A stretch of 64,000 nt of DNA from Cylindrobasidium torrendii FP15055 ss-10. Taxonomy: Eukaryota; Basidiomycota; Agaricomycetes; Agaricales; Physalacriaceae. The DNA is taken from assembly GCA_000934385.1 (NCBI GenBank), contig KN880434.1, forward strand, positions 329,014 to 393,013, in the 5' to 3' direction. Within the stretch, counting starts at the first letter, position 1; each line of letters starts with the position of its first letter. Below, one piece after another: positions 21,827 through 33,604 of the stretch. The notes under the pieces were generated by a model. That model searched no databases, was not told the DNA's origin, and saw nothing but the letters and a program-made list of their open reading frames with translations. The translations under genes were made by a program, and so were the position numbers.

Positions 21827-24017
21827 ATGCCAGTGCCCGTCCCGACACGCCCCAAATCGTCCGCCCATCCAGTTATCAAACGTCCTTACGCGGAACACGG
21901 CCACTCGCATTCATTCCACGGCCACAGCACCATATTTTCCACCACATCTTCGGGCCCGGCGCCTGCCCAGGACCCGTGGCCAATGTCCACCGCGCAGCCC
22001 TGGGCCAGGAGCCGGCCCAACCGCATTTGGGAGGAAGATATCAGCCCGCAGGATTTTTACTCGTCCGGGTTGGCTCATGCGGACAACGCACAGGCCATTA
22101 AAGGATCGTTCGCCCAAGTGAACTACCCGCCCACGTCTTACGACGACCACATGGATGATGACCCATGCCAGGGAGGTTCACCCATTTCCCAGCGCGAGTC
22201 ATCCTCGGTATCCAGCGGGAGCTCCTGCTCGCCTATGCGCACGGACCAGTACGAGCGCGGCGCCTTCTCCCCCGTCTACGAGGATCAATCCCCGGCCGGA
22301 AACAACGTCAGCAGTCCGATCGAGCCGTACACTCCGTTCGACGATTTTGTCGACCTCAACTATCCCCCTCTGAACGCGTGCTCGCCGGCTTACGATTCCG
22401 AGTACGGTACCGGACTGGACCTCTTCCAAGGGGAGACCCAGGAACTCAAGGAACCCAGCCTCCCGCAGGAAATTGCTACTCCATCTGCCTCGTTTGACTA
22501 CAAGAAGCTTGCCGAGCCTATATCAGAATGGCTGGCCAACTATGTCTGGAAGGCATGCACCGCAGAGGCATCGCCGTCTCCTTTCCGTGGTATCAAGTAT
22601 GTGGCCCACCATTTTGGTGTTCATTTTGTTGACACATTAGCAGGCCCGTCTTCCGAAGGCACTACCCTCAGTCGCCTCCGGACTACCTCGCTCCAGCTAT
22701 CCACTCCCTCCTACTGTCCACTCTTCTCCAACCATCCGCCATCTTCTTGTCGTTGTGGTACATTGCACGACTCCCAATCTCGTTTGGCGACATCGGACTA
22801 TCTCGAGAAGACGTTCATGAGGCTCGCTTCAGAGCTGCCTTACTGGGAGCCGCCACTGGCCCCGCCTCCGAGGCAAACGAGGCCAGTGCGCCCTTCCGCA
22901 TCATGGTACTGGGGTGCATGCTGGCCAATAAGTGGCTTGATGATCACACCTTCTCTAACAAGACCTGGTATGTCTTCCCTTTCTATCCTTATAGTACCCT
23001 GCTCAATGTTGGTATAGGCACACAATCTCCAGTCTCCCGATCCTGAACCTGAATGAGCTTGAAGCTCACGCTCTCCGCCTCTTCGAGTACGAGCTTAACA
23101 TTTCCAACGTCCAATGGTCGCAATGGATGCAACATATCCTCGGTTATCACACTTCGCTTTCCTCCAGCCACATTCAACCCATCTCCCGCCCATCGTCGAA
23201 TCCCATCTCCATTATTAGGAGGACGATCGACGAGATCATGCAGGCGCCCGCTGCCTGCAACTTTGATCCTACTCAACCTGAGCCCATCTTTGTTGGCCTG
23301 GATGAACGTCGTAGAGAAAGCCTCGAGAAGGAACGGCAGCAGGCCATGGAATTGTCTGAGTTCGATATGGACGAAGGTGGTCCTCTCCGCGAAGAGTATA
23401 TACCCAAGCGCCGCGTCAATGCTGTCGCACCAATCCGTAGCGATGTCTCGCGCGAGAATATCCAAGATCCGGGACGCTGGCCAAGGATGAGTGAACACGG
23501 CAAAGAGCTTCCCCCTCCAGCAAAATGGAGTCCCGCCGGAGACGAGCCCATCCTGAGGGATCGCAACCGCACAAGTGGTCATTACATGGCCGTTCGCCCG
23601 ACCCACGGTTACCCAATTGCTCCATACGCTCAAGATATCCGGTACCAAGCCCAGCATCATTGGTCTGCTGGCTATGTTCCACAGCAACCGATGTCAATGG
23701 CATATCCATATGATGCGCCGCATCACCAGGGCGTGCCGGTGTACCGCCAGCCACTCCCTTATGCCGTTCCCATGTCCCATTCGCGGTCGCAATCGTCACA
23801 ATATTACCAGGAAGCCGTCGAGTCTCGCAACCGCCTGCGCTCTTTCTCTCATTCGCAGCCCGCCTGCGGTGACATGCGCATGTCAGCGGCCCATGACTTT
23901 TGCTCTCCTCCGGGGTTAGATGGTCCGTGGGCTCGTGTTGTTCCAAACACGCAATACGCTCCTCTCAACCCACATGTTGCTCCTGCCAGCTACCATCCCC
24001 AGTGGCTCCGGTGCTGA
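21827..24017 (+). CDS. Pho80/Pcl-type cyclin
   Basis: Cyclin partner for a Pho85-like kinase. Exons 21827-22596, 22644-22967, 23018-24017 give 697 residues from the first in-frame ATG. The cyclin box lies in the middle: YLAPAIHSLLLSTLLQPSAIFLSLWYIARL, then FRIMVLGCMLANKWLDDHT and LPILNLNELEAHALRLF, ending in NVQWSQWM. Both flanks are long, Pro/Ser/Tyr-rich and probably disordered. The start is unresolved. Coding-like sequence continues upstream of 21827 in the same frame until a stop at 21611, without an ATG, so a spliced upstream exon is likely. No destruction-box assignment is attempted. Confidence 0.85.
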
Positions 24018-25056
24018 GCGCCTCAAGCATAATTATGGAACATGTCGTCGCACCGCTCCCTCCACTAGACTGCATATTGCTATCATCGCCATTGCCTTCG
24101 TCGTTACACTACGCTCGACCCTCCTACTGGCACCTTCGTCAAGGGCCCATTTTCACTCTCTCACCGCCCACTAGGTTGTATTGTTTATTCCCTTGTGTAT
24201 AGCTGGCCATGCGTCATTTTCTCGGCCTTGCTTTTCCGTCTTTCATGCCCTACGAGCAAAGAGTCTCGTATAACATATATATTCTCGCATCGTTAACCCC
24301 TCGGTTCTTCTTCCTTCCTCATAGTCCATAGATTTGGGTTGGGGTGGATGGCAGTTTCGAGATACATTCTTCGAGGACTCAGACGCGCGCGCTTGCGGCG
24401 TCGTCTACTACATTGTGTTCCGAGCCGGCATGTCCTATATATTATCCTGCCTTTTCACGTTGTAACGTCTGGTTTACATAATTGCTGCTTCACGTATCGA
24501 CGTTGTATCTTTCCGGCCTCATATTGGTCGTTACCTTACTTCGCTCTGCGTTTTTCTCCGTCTCTTATTGACCCAGATCATCCTGCTACTACACTCATAC
24601 ATATTGATTCCCTCAACCTCACCAAAGTACTATAACGTTCAGTACGATATCCGCATTATCCGATGACCATACTCCCCGCCACTGGCTGTACCGTTAGATA
24701 GGATGTATGTCGCTGTCCAGCGGCCGTGTGCTTTTCAGTCAGTAACGGCTTCAGATTGCTCGACTGCCACTAGTCAGGGTGATTTTTAAATCTTCGAATC
24801 ATGTATAGCCTCCCTTTTAGAATATAGAGGCCAATGCCTTCACTCATTCTGATAATGGGTACGTACAATGGGTAGAATTGGAGCCTGTAAGGCTCAATTT
24901 ATGGAGCTGTTTATCAGTTGGTTGGCTTTAGTCTGGTGGGTTCATCGAGTCCAGCGAAATATGGAGCACCGATGTTGAGCCGAAATCTGTCCCAAAGCCG
25001 GTCAAGGTCCGAATACTGGATACAAGCCTACTTCGTTCTACGTTAATTTGATACAA
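24018..25056. other. convergent intergenic region, cyclin / UBA1
   Basis: About 1 kb between convergent stop codons. Pyrimidine-rich sequence after the cyclin stop fits a long 3' UTR. I see no supported ORF, RNA gene or repeat. Confidence 0.5.
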
Positions 25057-28000
25057 CTAGATACTGACTACAATGAAAGGAACCTGACAATAACGTTCAG
25101 TTGCTGGGTGGAAGGTCGATGCAGACAGACATACCTCGACATCCTCGTCCTCTTCGTCTGTCACCATGATCTCCGTAACAAGATGCTTGACATGAGGAGG
25201 AACAGGCTTCTTGCTCACAGTTTCCACCAACTTGCTGAATTTCAGCGGCAAGCGCTCCTCACTCTGCTAAGTGTGAAAAGAGTTCAAGTGGTGGATAAGC
25301 AAACGTACCTTCTTCTTCGCCAAGAACGAGCTCCACAACATGCTCACGCCTTGGCTCACCATGCTCACGGAAAGCTTGTGCTCATTCTGGAACCAGTCAA
25401 TGATTTCCTTGAGAGTAGGGTCGTTCTTGAATTCGAAACGGTCCCAGAGCGTCCACTCCGTCGTGCCGTACTTGCTCTTCTTTGCAGCAATAGGCTCGGA
25501 GAATCCAAAGAATGGCAGAGCAAGGTTGACAAATCCGTTCTTGTAATCTTCGAGCTTGGACTTGCCATCGATGACCTAAATCCCAGTAAGTATTTTACCT
25601 CTCTACTGTGACAGGTAAAATCTGACCTTGTACAATTCAAGACAAACAAGACCAGTGACTAGTGCGGTGGTCGTCGCGATTGCAGGAATGATCTTGCCCG
25701 CAATTTGCTTCGTTTGATGGCGGTCTGCCACAGGGATGGTGTAGTTGGTGGCACGGAGGTTAGATGCAGCGGTGATGAAGTCGATGTGGTGGTTGGTGTC
25801 ATCGTCCTTCTCGAATTCGACTGGGTTCAAACGATATCCGGGCATAGAAGAAGGGGATGGAAGCTTAGCGATCAAGGCATCCAGGTCATCTTCAAAGAGG
25901 CAAACATTAGTCGTGGTGCCGACGCTAGCGACGCCAACTACTCACCTTCAGCAGAAGAACCTGCATCGTTCGTTGGGGCAGGCTCGTTCTCATTGACTTG
26001 AACCTTCACGCCACTCCTAGGAGTGAACTCCGGTACAATAACCGAGTCGGCCACCTTCCTGTAAACATCAAGGTTGCTTTCTCCCTTGAGGCCATAGTTG
26101 TAGGCGTGGAGATTCGCAGCTGCAACAATGAACTGGAGGTGGAGTGGCTAGAAAGCAATGTCATGGAGGGTGGCACGGAAAGAAGTAATTTGCGTACGTC
26201 GCTGGAGTTGAAAGTCAAGGCGTCCGGCGCGCGCTTGGGACCACTCCAGAATGGTTGACCAGTGCTAGTGAGACCATCTTTCGGCAAACTGAAGAGGAGT
26301 TGACGAATGTCATTGTTGAACTTCTCCTCGAACTGGAGGCGGGCCCAAACAATGCATTCCTCGAAGGTGATGGGCTTGTTGGTGACGAGATAGGAAAGAA
26401 GCTGGTTCACTTGCTCCGCTTGCTGGCCCGAATACTTCATGGCGTGCTCGAGGTAGTCTGGTTCGGAGAGGTAAGAGTTGACCGCAGTTGGAGGCTTGAC
26501 AAAAAGGATGTCAAAGATTTGACGACTCCATTCGATAGTGTGTTGGATTGCGTTGGGGAAGTTCTTGACAGTGCAAGACGGAGTCTCTTTCTCCGGAGGG
26601 TCTTGTGAAGATGCGTACGACTCGGTCAAGAATGGGATGATAACCTGGTGGTTACCCTTTGTGCCCAGTGTCCCAGATTCGAGCAAGGGCTTCTTGAAGA
26701 AGACGCAACGTTGGTCCATGTAGAGACCTACCCAGCCAGTTTCAGCGTCTCATCAACTCTTAGACAACCACACATACGAGCTTTCACATTGTCCAGCGCA
26801 TTTGTGACACCATCCAGACCATCGAAAAATTCGTCGCCATACACGTCTAGATTCGGATAAGCTGCTGATGTTTGTTAAAGAGTAGGATGCTCACTTTCGG
26901 TATCCGGTCCCACAGCTTCCTGACGTGTGATAATCTTGCCTTCAAGGCCAGGATTCATGGTCGCGACAGCCTCGGCAGCAACCTCCGCTTTGAATTTACC
27001 AATATCCTTGGGGCGGAACAGGAATTGGCGATTGAGATTGCTCTTTTCGATGGTGTCCAAGTCTGTCACGTTTATGATACCCTTGGGACCAGATCCCAAG
27101 CCCATCATACTCCAGTTCTTCAGCATTTCACATCCAATGGCACCCGAGCCGACCAAAAATTGTCTGTGATTAGCAATCTTGTCCTGGAATTTCTTTCCAA
27201 ACACGGCAATCTGGGCGTCGTACCGAGAGCCGATGGGCTGGCAATCTGCCTCTGTTGGGGTTTCTGTGGGAAGTGACTCCAGAGAATCGAAGTACATGTT
27301 CTGCACCATGGGGTGGAATTTTGCAGAGCATGCCTTGAGTACCTCTTGCGCAACAAATCCACCAATCACGGCGACAAGAGCAGGGATATCGCCAGTAGCC
27401 TGGTATGAGAACTCCGTCAAGATCTTCTCGTCTGCGTCTGCGTCTAGCTTCTTGGCGAGAGCGACGAGCTTTTGTGCGTCGGCATCGTTGCGGGCCTTCG
27501 GGAAGCGGTTTTCCTGAATGCGGAACTCGGAGAGAGCCTGGAAAGCTGCGTGCAAGGTAGCAGGACGGTCGAACTTTGCAAAATCGGTTACGAAGTATTC
27601 CGGCTCCTTAAGTGTCTCGCGCAGGGATTTCTACAAGTGTCAAATTGGACATGGTGATTACGAGCAGCAGACTTACAAACTTGATGACCTTGGGCATCTT
27701 AACTTGGGTGAAAATACCACCAGTCTTATACTCGCCGAGGTTAGAGGTGTCGCCGATGGTGAACGTATAAGGCCCTTTGACGGAAACCTTTCGAGGTTCG
27801 CAACCATTGAGCTCGGACATGCCTTGCACCTCGGTGAAAGTCACAAAGTCGCCATCTTCCAGTCCGTGCCGCGTTTCGTCTAAACAAGTGACCATAGCCT
27901 CGCTTCCCTGTAAACAATGAACACGATAATCCACCTCATTTGTGACAGTGCGCACCCTTGTGACAGAAACAATCATTCCGCTCAGTGGTTGTTCCCCAGT

Positions 28001-28829
28001 GCTATCGACGGAGGTGAACGCAGGCCCGAAGTCATTGAAAACATTGCTACGAACTGTGAGCTTTTAGAATCTTGTATAGAAAAGTGCGCACCCGAAAAGC
28101 CCTCTGATCTCCGTTGAGATGAACGCAACTCCATTTTCGTGAGTCCAGTCATTGATCTCCAACTGTTTTGCGATGGGAATACCGCAGAGGACAACAACCT
28201 GGGCTAGCATTAGATGTAACTGTGGAGGTGATAGCAGGTAGCGCGCCTGGAAGCCCTTGATGAGATCTACAGAGATTGCCTGGCCAGGCTTCCCGCCAAG
28301 GTTGCGGACGGGGACATAGGTGTTGAGTTCTGCAAGCCGCGGTACGGTGGCATCGGCGCGCGACCTGCCGACGTCATCCTCGCGTAGGAAGAACTGTATC
28401 GACGCGTCAGCGCGTCCTTCGCATATAATGAGATAGCTAGTAGTTCGCACTTGGGAGCTTAGGTCTGCAATGGCAACTGGTTCGGGGTCATAGACGGTGA
28501 CGGACTTGACACCGGCAAGAATAAGATCCTTGGCTATGTGATAGTAAGCCACCGGCGCAAGTGTAATCACTGCATTTGTTACCAATCTCGACACCGAGTC
28601 CTTGTAATCCAACAATGAGAACATTCGAAGCTGCCATTTTCTTCATGGCTAATCTTCCATTGAGTAACACGAATCATGCAATCCCGCATTGCATACCTTC
28701 CATGCCTAGCACGTATCTACCGATCTATTCAGCAAGAATGAGACGCTTGAGCCACATGTTCACGCACAGCTGGCGGGAGTATAGACCCTCATCGATAGCA
28801 GCCTCGTCTACATCCATCTTGTTGGACAT
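25057..28829 (-). CDS. UBA1: ubiquitin-activating enzyme E1
   Basis: E1 enzyme that adenylates ubiquitin and carries it as a thioester to E2s. 1009 residues, 16 exons (minus): 28829-28768, 28716-28697, 28648-28583, 28533-28451, 28393-28247, 28198-28092, 28046-27956, 27907-27677, 27630-26895, 26846-26778, 26727-26198, 26147-25946, 25889-25627, 25575-25309, 25263-25135, 25083-25057. The N-terminus SRQLYVLGMEAMKKM is followed by the inactive adenylation half; the active half has [20 protein letters not shown]. The catalytic cysteine is about C589 in [11 protein letters not shown]. The C-terminal ubiquitin-fold domain is encoded by the last exons. The intron at 28246-28199 is GC-AG (CAG|GCGCGC), 48 nt and stop-free; removing it restores the conserved DLIKGFQ-VVVLCG. 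Two more introns are also stop-free multiples of three. Confidence 0.96.
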
Positions 28830-29296
28830 TATATCTGGTGAAATCGTAGGGTTGTGGTCGTGAAAGTGAGAAGCAAGTCCAAGATGATCGGGCTTCGGTG
28901 ACGCTTACCCTAGAACGCTATCACATGACCGAAGTAGACGACGCGTAACGTTGAGAGAGACGCGTCGCCATTGCTTTCAGTGTGAAGGGGAAACAAACAT
29001 TTTATAAAGATTTCTAAGAAATACAGCATCTTTAGCTAGGTAGAGACCTCTGGCCAAGCTGGAAGCTCTCACCTTTGGGATGCTTAGTACCAGGCATCTG
29101 ACGACTGCCAGAAGGATAGCGGATTCTGAAGATCTGACCGCTATGGCAACAATTTGGTCTTCTCTAGAGGCCAGCTCGTTATGTATAGTACCAGCGAACA
29201 CTTCCTTGTAGGAGAAAACATAATATTAAGACAATGTGAGAAGTTTGTTCTCAGTTAAGTACATATGTGGTCCATTTCCAGATTGAGGGTGTAATA
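28830..29296. other. UBA1 upstream region
   Basis: 467 bases between the UBA1 start and the stop of the next minus-strand gene. It should contain the UBA1 promoter. Nothing else is supported. Confidence 0.5.
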
Positions 29297-30137
29297 TTAG
29301 TAGTTCTTGTTGTCGCTCGTGAGTTTATCCGTATACTGTATCAATTCTTCTATGAGTCGTTCCACCACAGCCTCGCAGCGTAAAGCATTCCGCACCCCAA
29401 GCCTCTTTGACTGTTGTATCTCTGCACGGGTATCGAGCAGCCATTGCTGCCAATTGCTTCGAGAAACAAACAAATCCCAGTGCAACAGACCTAGTGCCTC
29501 CCTCTCTTGTGCTGTAGTGACTGGGATGTATCTACGTAGTTCCTTTCGCCTGTTGGCAACAAATGAATACATTATCAAATGTTCTGTAAGTTTGAATGCT
29601 CTTACTTTCCGGAACCTTCTTGCCGCCAGGAGCAGGCGAGGAGGATGCAGGTGTTGAAGAGCGCTTGGATGGCCCATATGCATGTGCTTTCGTCGTGCTT
29701 GTCCAATGGCAACGGGCAAATGCGACGGAAGTAGTAAACGGACAGAAGGAGGACCTCGTTCGAGCACGAATATCGCCGGAGAGAGAGGACTAGGCTGTCC
29801 ACGAGCTGGGTGTTGGGAACGGAGCCTAGAAGAGAATTAGTCAAAGGTTACGAATGGGAGCACAGCTAAACACACGGGAGCTAGCGCATGGGATTGGGAT
29901 TGCATGGTTAAACAAAGTATGCGCGAGCCAGCAGCCGAGGGCGCGGTCATCTTCTGTGCCACGCCCGTGCCGCGATGCAGGTAGACCCATTTCAAACTCG
30001 CTGTAACTTTGTGGTTAGACCAAGCCAACTTTCTGAACCACCACACACGGAAACGCTGGGATTTTCATGACATGACGGTCGCCGTAAGGCCTTGTGGCTC
30101 TCGCCGGGCGAAGACGTGTGGGGACGATCGGGGGCAT
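29297..30137 (-). CDS. small divergent cyclin-like protein
   Basis: Predicted 228-residue protein from exons (minus) 30137-30049, 30000-29876, 29825-29606, 29549-29297. It has the layout of a Pcl-type cyclin box: LVDSLVLSLRRYSCSNEVLLLSVYYFRRI, a second helix region (ALFNTCILLACSW), then TTAQEREALGLLHWDLFVSRSNWQQWL. This lines up by eye with LNELEAHALRLFEYELNISNVQWSQWM of the cyclin at 21.8-24 kb. The usual LASKxLDD-type motif is degenerate. Length and architecture suggest a stripped-down kinase partner or regulator; the function is inferred. A TATATAAA box lies about 62 bp upstream of the ATG. Confidence 0.65.
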
Positions 30138-30198
30138 TGTGAGAGATGTCCGACTGTTGAGGCGGTGAGGCCAGACTGGGGCCAGGAGGATGATGACC

Positions 30199-30206
30199 TT
30201 TATATA
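30199..30206 (-). promoter_or_regulatory. TATA box of the small cyclin-like gene
   Basis: TATATAAA on the minus strand, about 62 bases before the ATG at 30137. Strong TATA boxes often mark regulated genes in fungi. Confidence 0.55.
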
Positions 30207-30428
30207 CCGGGACAAGAGGCGATATTTGATACGATCGGCGCGCTGCTAAGGGCATTGTCAGTCGAGCAGCACGTTCAGACCCTTTCGGCGCATGAACAAT
30301 GTGGTATTCATGACCACACATAGGCCATTAATTCGTTGGAGCGGGCGGTGTATCTCTCGACAAAAGATTTATTGAACTAGATAGATGGGTCAATGAAATG
30401 TCGCTGGCAATGACAGTCAAAAGCAGCT

Positions 30429-31452
30429 ATGTTCGGCAGTCTCCGTCCCAAGTCGATCTCGCTTCCTCCCATGATGCTGGCCATCCCGCGCCGCGGGCTC
30501 ACCACTTCTGCGACCCTATTCTCAAAGAAACCAAAAGCAAGACGAACTTCGTTTGCGAATATTCCGTCTGATAGCCTTCCACGGCCGGTGAACGACCCTC
30601 CGTTAGTTCGCATCTCGAGAACTATGGCCTACCTCCTGCGACATAGTGGACAGCGCGAAGGGCTCGCCATGACGAGTGATGGGTTTGTCCGCGTGCGAGA
30701 TTTGGTATGCAACATGTCCTTGCAACCACCCACAAGATAGGTAATAAGGCGCTAGCTCGAACACCCCAACATGCGCTCGGTCAACTTTCAGACCCTACAG
30801 AATATCGTGAGGGATGACAAGAAGAATCGTTATTACATGAAATTCGATACGATGGTGACCGACGACGGGACAAAGGACAGCTGGTGGATATGTGCACGGC
30901 AAGGGCATTCAATACCAGTGCGTCGAAATACGTGATGGATCAACATCTCTTGACATATATCACAGGAAGTTGCGTTGGATCTGGAACCTATCTTTTCTGC
31001 GAAGAATATGCCAGTAGTCATTCACGGAACAACCGAAGAGGCGTGGAAAGCCATAGGTCCGTCGCATTCACACCCTGTATCCAATCTAATGCAACTTCTG
31101 CTCAGCACAAGTCGGAATCCATCGTATGAATCGAAACCACATACACCTTGCACGAGGTTTTGCGCAGGACGGTGTTTTGAGTGGTACGCGCTCATTTCAT
31201 TTCTCTCCGGAACCCTCGGTATTGACGCACTGTGTAGGAATACGCAGCTCGTCTAAAGTCCTTATATACATCGACGTGGCGAAGGCTCTGGCATACGGCA
31301 TCCCCTTCTTCCTGTCCAAGAACGGTGTTGTATTAACTCCGGGAAACAAAGAAGGATATCTACCGCCTCAAGTGTTCCATCGCGTTGAGAGAGTGGGTCG
31401 AACTCTGACGCGATTACCACTGCAACAAGATGGTCCAGATACACAGTCGTGA
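30429..31452 (+). CDS. TPT1: tRNA 2'-phosphotransferase
   Basis: NAD-dependent enzyme that removes the splice-junction 2'-phosphate from ligated tRNAs, the last step of fungal tRNA splicing. 271 residues. Exons 30429-30704, 30756-30917, 30966-31056, 31112-31183, 31238-31452. Family blocks: RISRTMAYLLRHSGQREGL with the start of the catalytic core, SDGFVRV, then VVIHGTTEEAWKAI, HRMNRNHIHLARG and SKVLIYIDVAKALAYGIPFFLSKNGVVLT. The first 45 residues are basic and Ser-rich and could be a targeting leader. It converges with the p24 gene, with only 50 bp between stop codons. Confidence 0.94.
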
Positions 31453-31502
31453 CATTGTAGTAATAGAGGGGCTCAGCGTAGAGCAGTAATATACCAATCT
31501 CA

Positions 31503-32337
31503 TTAAATAACACGCTTCACCTCGAAGAATGACTGAAGGGTGATTAGTAGTATACACTTGCTATCAAACACCAAACGCACTTTGAGGTAGTACACTTGCC
31601 ATGCCACAACTGTGAACAGGACAATAGCCTGTATGATTGACCACCACTTGACTCGTGAATTCGTAGATTCCGCAGTGTTGCGATGCGTGCGTTCGCGGAC
31701 AACGATGTATTCTTGTTCATCCTTGACGGTTGCAAGACCAGCGGCCAATTGCCGGATTTCGCGCTCTATGGGTGCCACGATATCTGCAAAGGAAATTGGC
31801 GAGGACGCTTGGAAGGAGGGACCGGAAGCAGACCATCATCGCCTATGTATATCACACCGTGTACATTGAAACTACATGATCAATGAGCTTGGTACAGTTC
31901 ATACACCATACCTTCACGCACCTGACAATCTTGTCTGCAATGGAACTCATTTGGTTGGAAAAGCAATATTCGAAGCGTCCGTCCTTTTCCGCCGTGATTG
32001 ATGTTGTCCCTGTAGATTGCTTTACTTGCTTGTTCAGAACTTTCCCAGACGGATCCGAAAGCTGGACTCAAATTAGACGCTCCAGCACGAAAGACTACTG
32101 CAGGGACTTGCCCAGAAGTCAATGTCGAGGTGGCCTCCGCCGCCGACTTGGTATGTTACAGTCATCTAGGGAGTGTGAGCCCAGTACTTCATCATGGCGA
32201 GTGACTGGTCGGTCGACCTTGTCCTGCTTGTGGAGATCCTCGAAGAAGCATTCTTTTTTCCCGGCCAGGACATCTATCATGTGCGCACGGGCACATAGTG
32301 TCAAGAGCAAAACGGACAGGACAAGCTCGCGTAGCAT
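31503..32337 (-). CDS. EMP24: p24-family ER-Golgi cargo receptor (Emp24/TMED2-like)
   Basis: Type I membrane protein cycling in COPII/COPI vesicles that helps package secretory cargo. 194 residues. Exons (minus): 32337-32218, 32165-32112, 32061-31922, 31871-31834, 31783-31581, 31532-31503. A signal peptide (about residues 1-20) is followed by the GOLD domain with disulfide cysteines in KKECFFED and FEYCFSN. A coiled coil (EREIRQLAAGLATVKDEQEYI), a transmembrane helix and a short tail FFEVKRVI with the diaromatic COPII signal complete it. Intron 2 (32111-32062) is GC-AG with the strong donor TGG|GCAAGT; it restores DIDFW-LSDPSGK. Divergent from RanBP1 by 158 bp. Confidence 0.94.
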
Positions 32338-32495
32338 GGCGGTACTGAACAACGCGCTGCCACGCCGCTTGCCGCATCAATGCCGTTGATCATCCGGCAT
32401 TTTGCGGCATCTCCTTTCAGATTGCGTTCGTGACGATTTTCCCTTTCTTCAAACCGCCCAGCCATACCCCGTCACTGGAATAATCACACTTATCA

Positions 32496-33335
32496 TGGAA
32501 GCCGCCGATGCCCATCGCGTACGTCGGTTACTTAATCGTCATTGGCGCCCTACGCGACCGCGTCAATCAGTCGCTGATCTCGCTGTTTTCTCCAACAACA
32601 GGAGGAGGAGAACGACCCCCAGTTCGAGCCTGTAATCAAGCTCACTGAGCAGATTGACACGAAAACGATGGAGGAGGATGAGGATGTGCTCTTCAAGATG
32701 TATGTTCGTCCTGGCTTCCACGCGCCGCTCATCGCTCATCGTATCCCATCAGGCGCGCAAAGCTTTTCCGCTTCGAGCCCTCTACGTCGGAATGGAAAGA
32801 ACGTGGAACCGGTGACGTTCGTTTACTTTCCCACAAGCAAACCAAGAAGGTCCGCCTTGTCATGCGCCGGGACAAGACTCTGAAGGTCTGCGCCAACCAC
32901 CTCAGTACGCCCCAGAGTCCGCGTGAAATCCCAACCCATTTTGATACATCCGTTCTTCAGTCTCAGCCGACATGAAGCTCCAGCCTAACATCGGATCTGA
33001 CCGATCTTGGGTGTGGAAGGTTGCCGCCGATTACGCTGAGCAGCCTCCCAGCGCCGAAACCCTTGCGATCCGCTTCGCGAACTCCGAGAGTGAGCTTGCA
33101 TAGGGATTCACGCGCTGCTGCTTTCTCATGTTGGTCCACAGACGCCAACCAGTTCAAGGAGAAGTTCGGGGAGGCCCAGAAGAGCAACGCTGACCTAGTG
33201 AACTCCGAGTCCGCTGCCGAGAAGACAGAGGACAAGAAGGAGGAGGCACCTGCCGCCGTCGAGGAGGTGAAGCCTGCTGAGCCAGCCGCCGCCCCCGCCG
33301 AGGAGGAGCAGGCTGCAGAAGCCAAGACTGAGTAA
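32496..33335 (+). CDS. YRB1: Ran-specific GTPase-activating protein 1 (RanBP1)
   Basis: Ran-binding cofactor that releases RanGTP from exportins and stimulates RanGAP in the cytoplasm. 198 residues. Exons 32496-32519, 32602-32699, 32753-32904, 32961-33089, 33142-33335. The Ran-binding domain spans about residues 13-150: [55 protein letters not shown] and [17 protein letters not shown]. The tail is Ala/Glu/Lys-rich. The first exon is only 8 codons and its intron is 82 nt, longer than most here, so the extreme N-terminus is less certain. For the E3-E4 junction I chose the acceptor giving HLISADMKL. Confidence 0.94.
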
Positions 33336-33604
33336 ACAAAGGCTAGTTCGAAATATCCTGTTGTTGTTCACATTCTGTATCCACCCATTTGTAATCATTG
33401 ATTGTTTATTACTCTTCCGACACACAGAAGTTGATTGTGTCGCTCTATCTTTGAGCTAGCACGACGTTAGTTAGCGCTCTGACATCTCACAGATCACTGG
33501 CTGAGCCTTGTGTACAATCCTTGTGTTGAATGCATCGAGTTCGAATCAACTGCATCGCCCAAAACAAACTACTTTACGTTACAAAGCCGTGGGTCAAGTG
33601 CATA

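Noticed and set aside
23416..23946. 176-codon antisense ORF over the cyclin C-terminus
   Set aside because: Shadow of the Pro/Tyr-rich cyclin tail; no similarity.
33539..33556. tRNA B-box-like GTTCGAATC
   Set aside because: The flanks cannot form a T-stem and there is no A box or acceptor stem.
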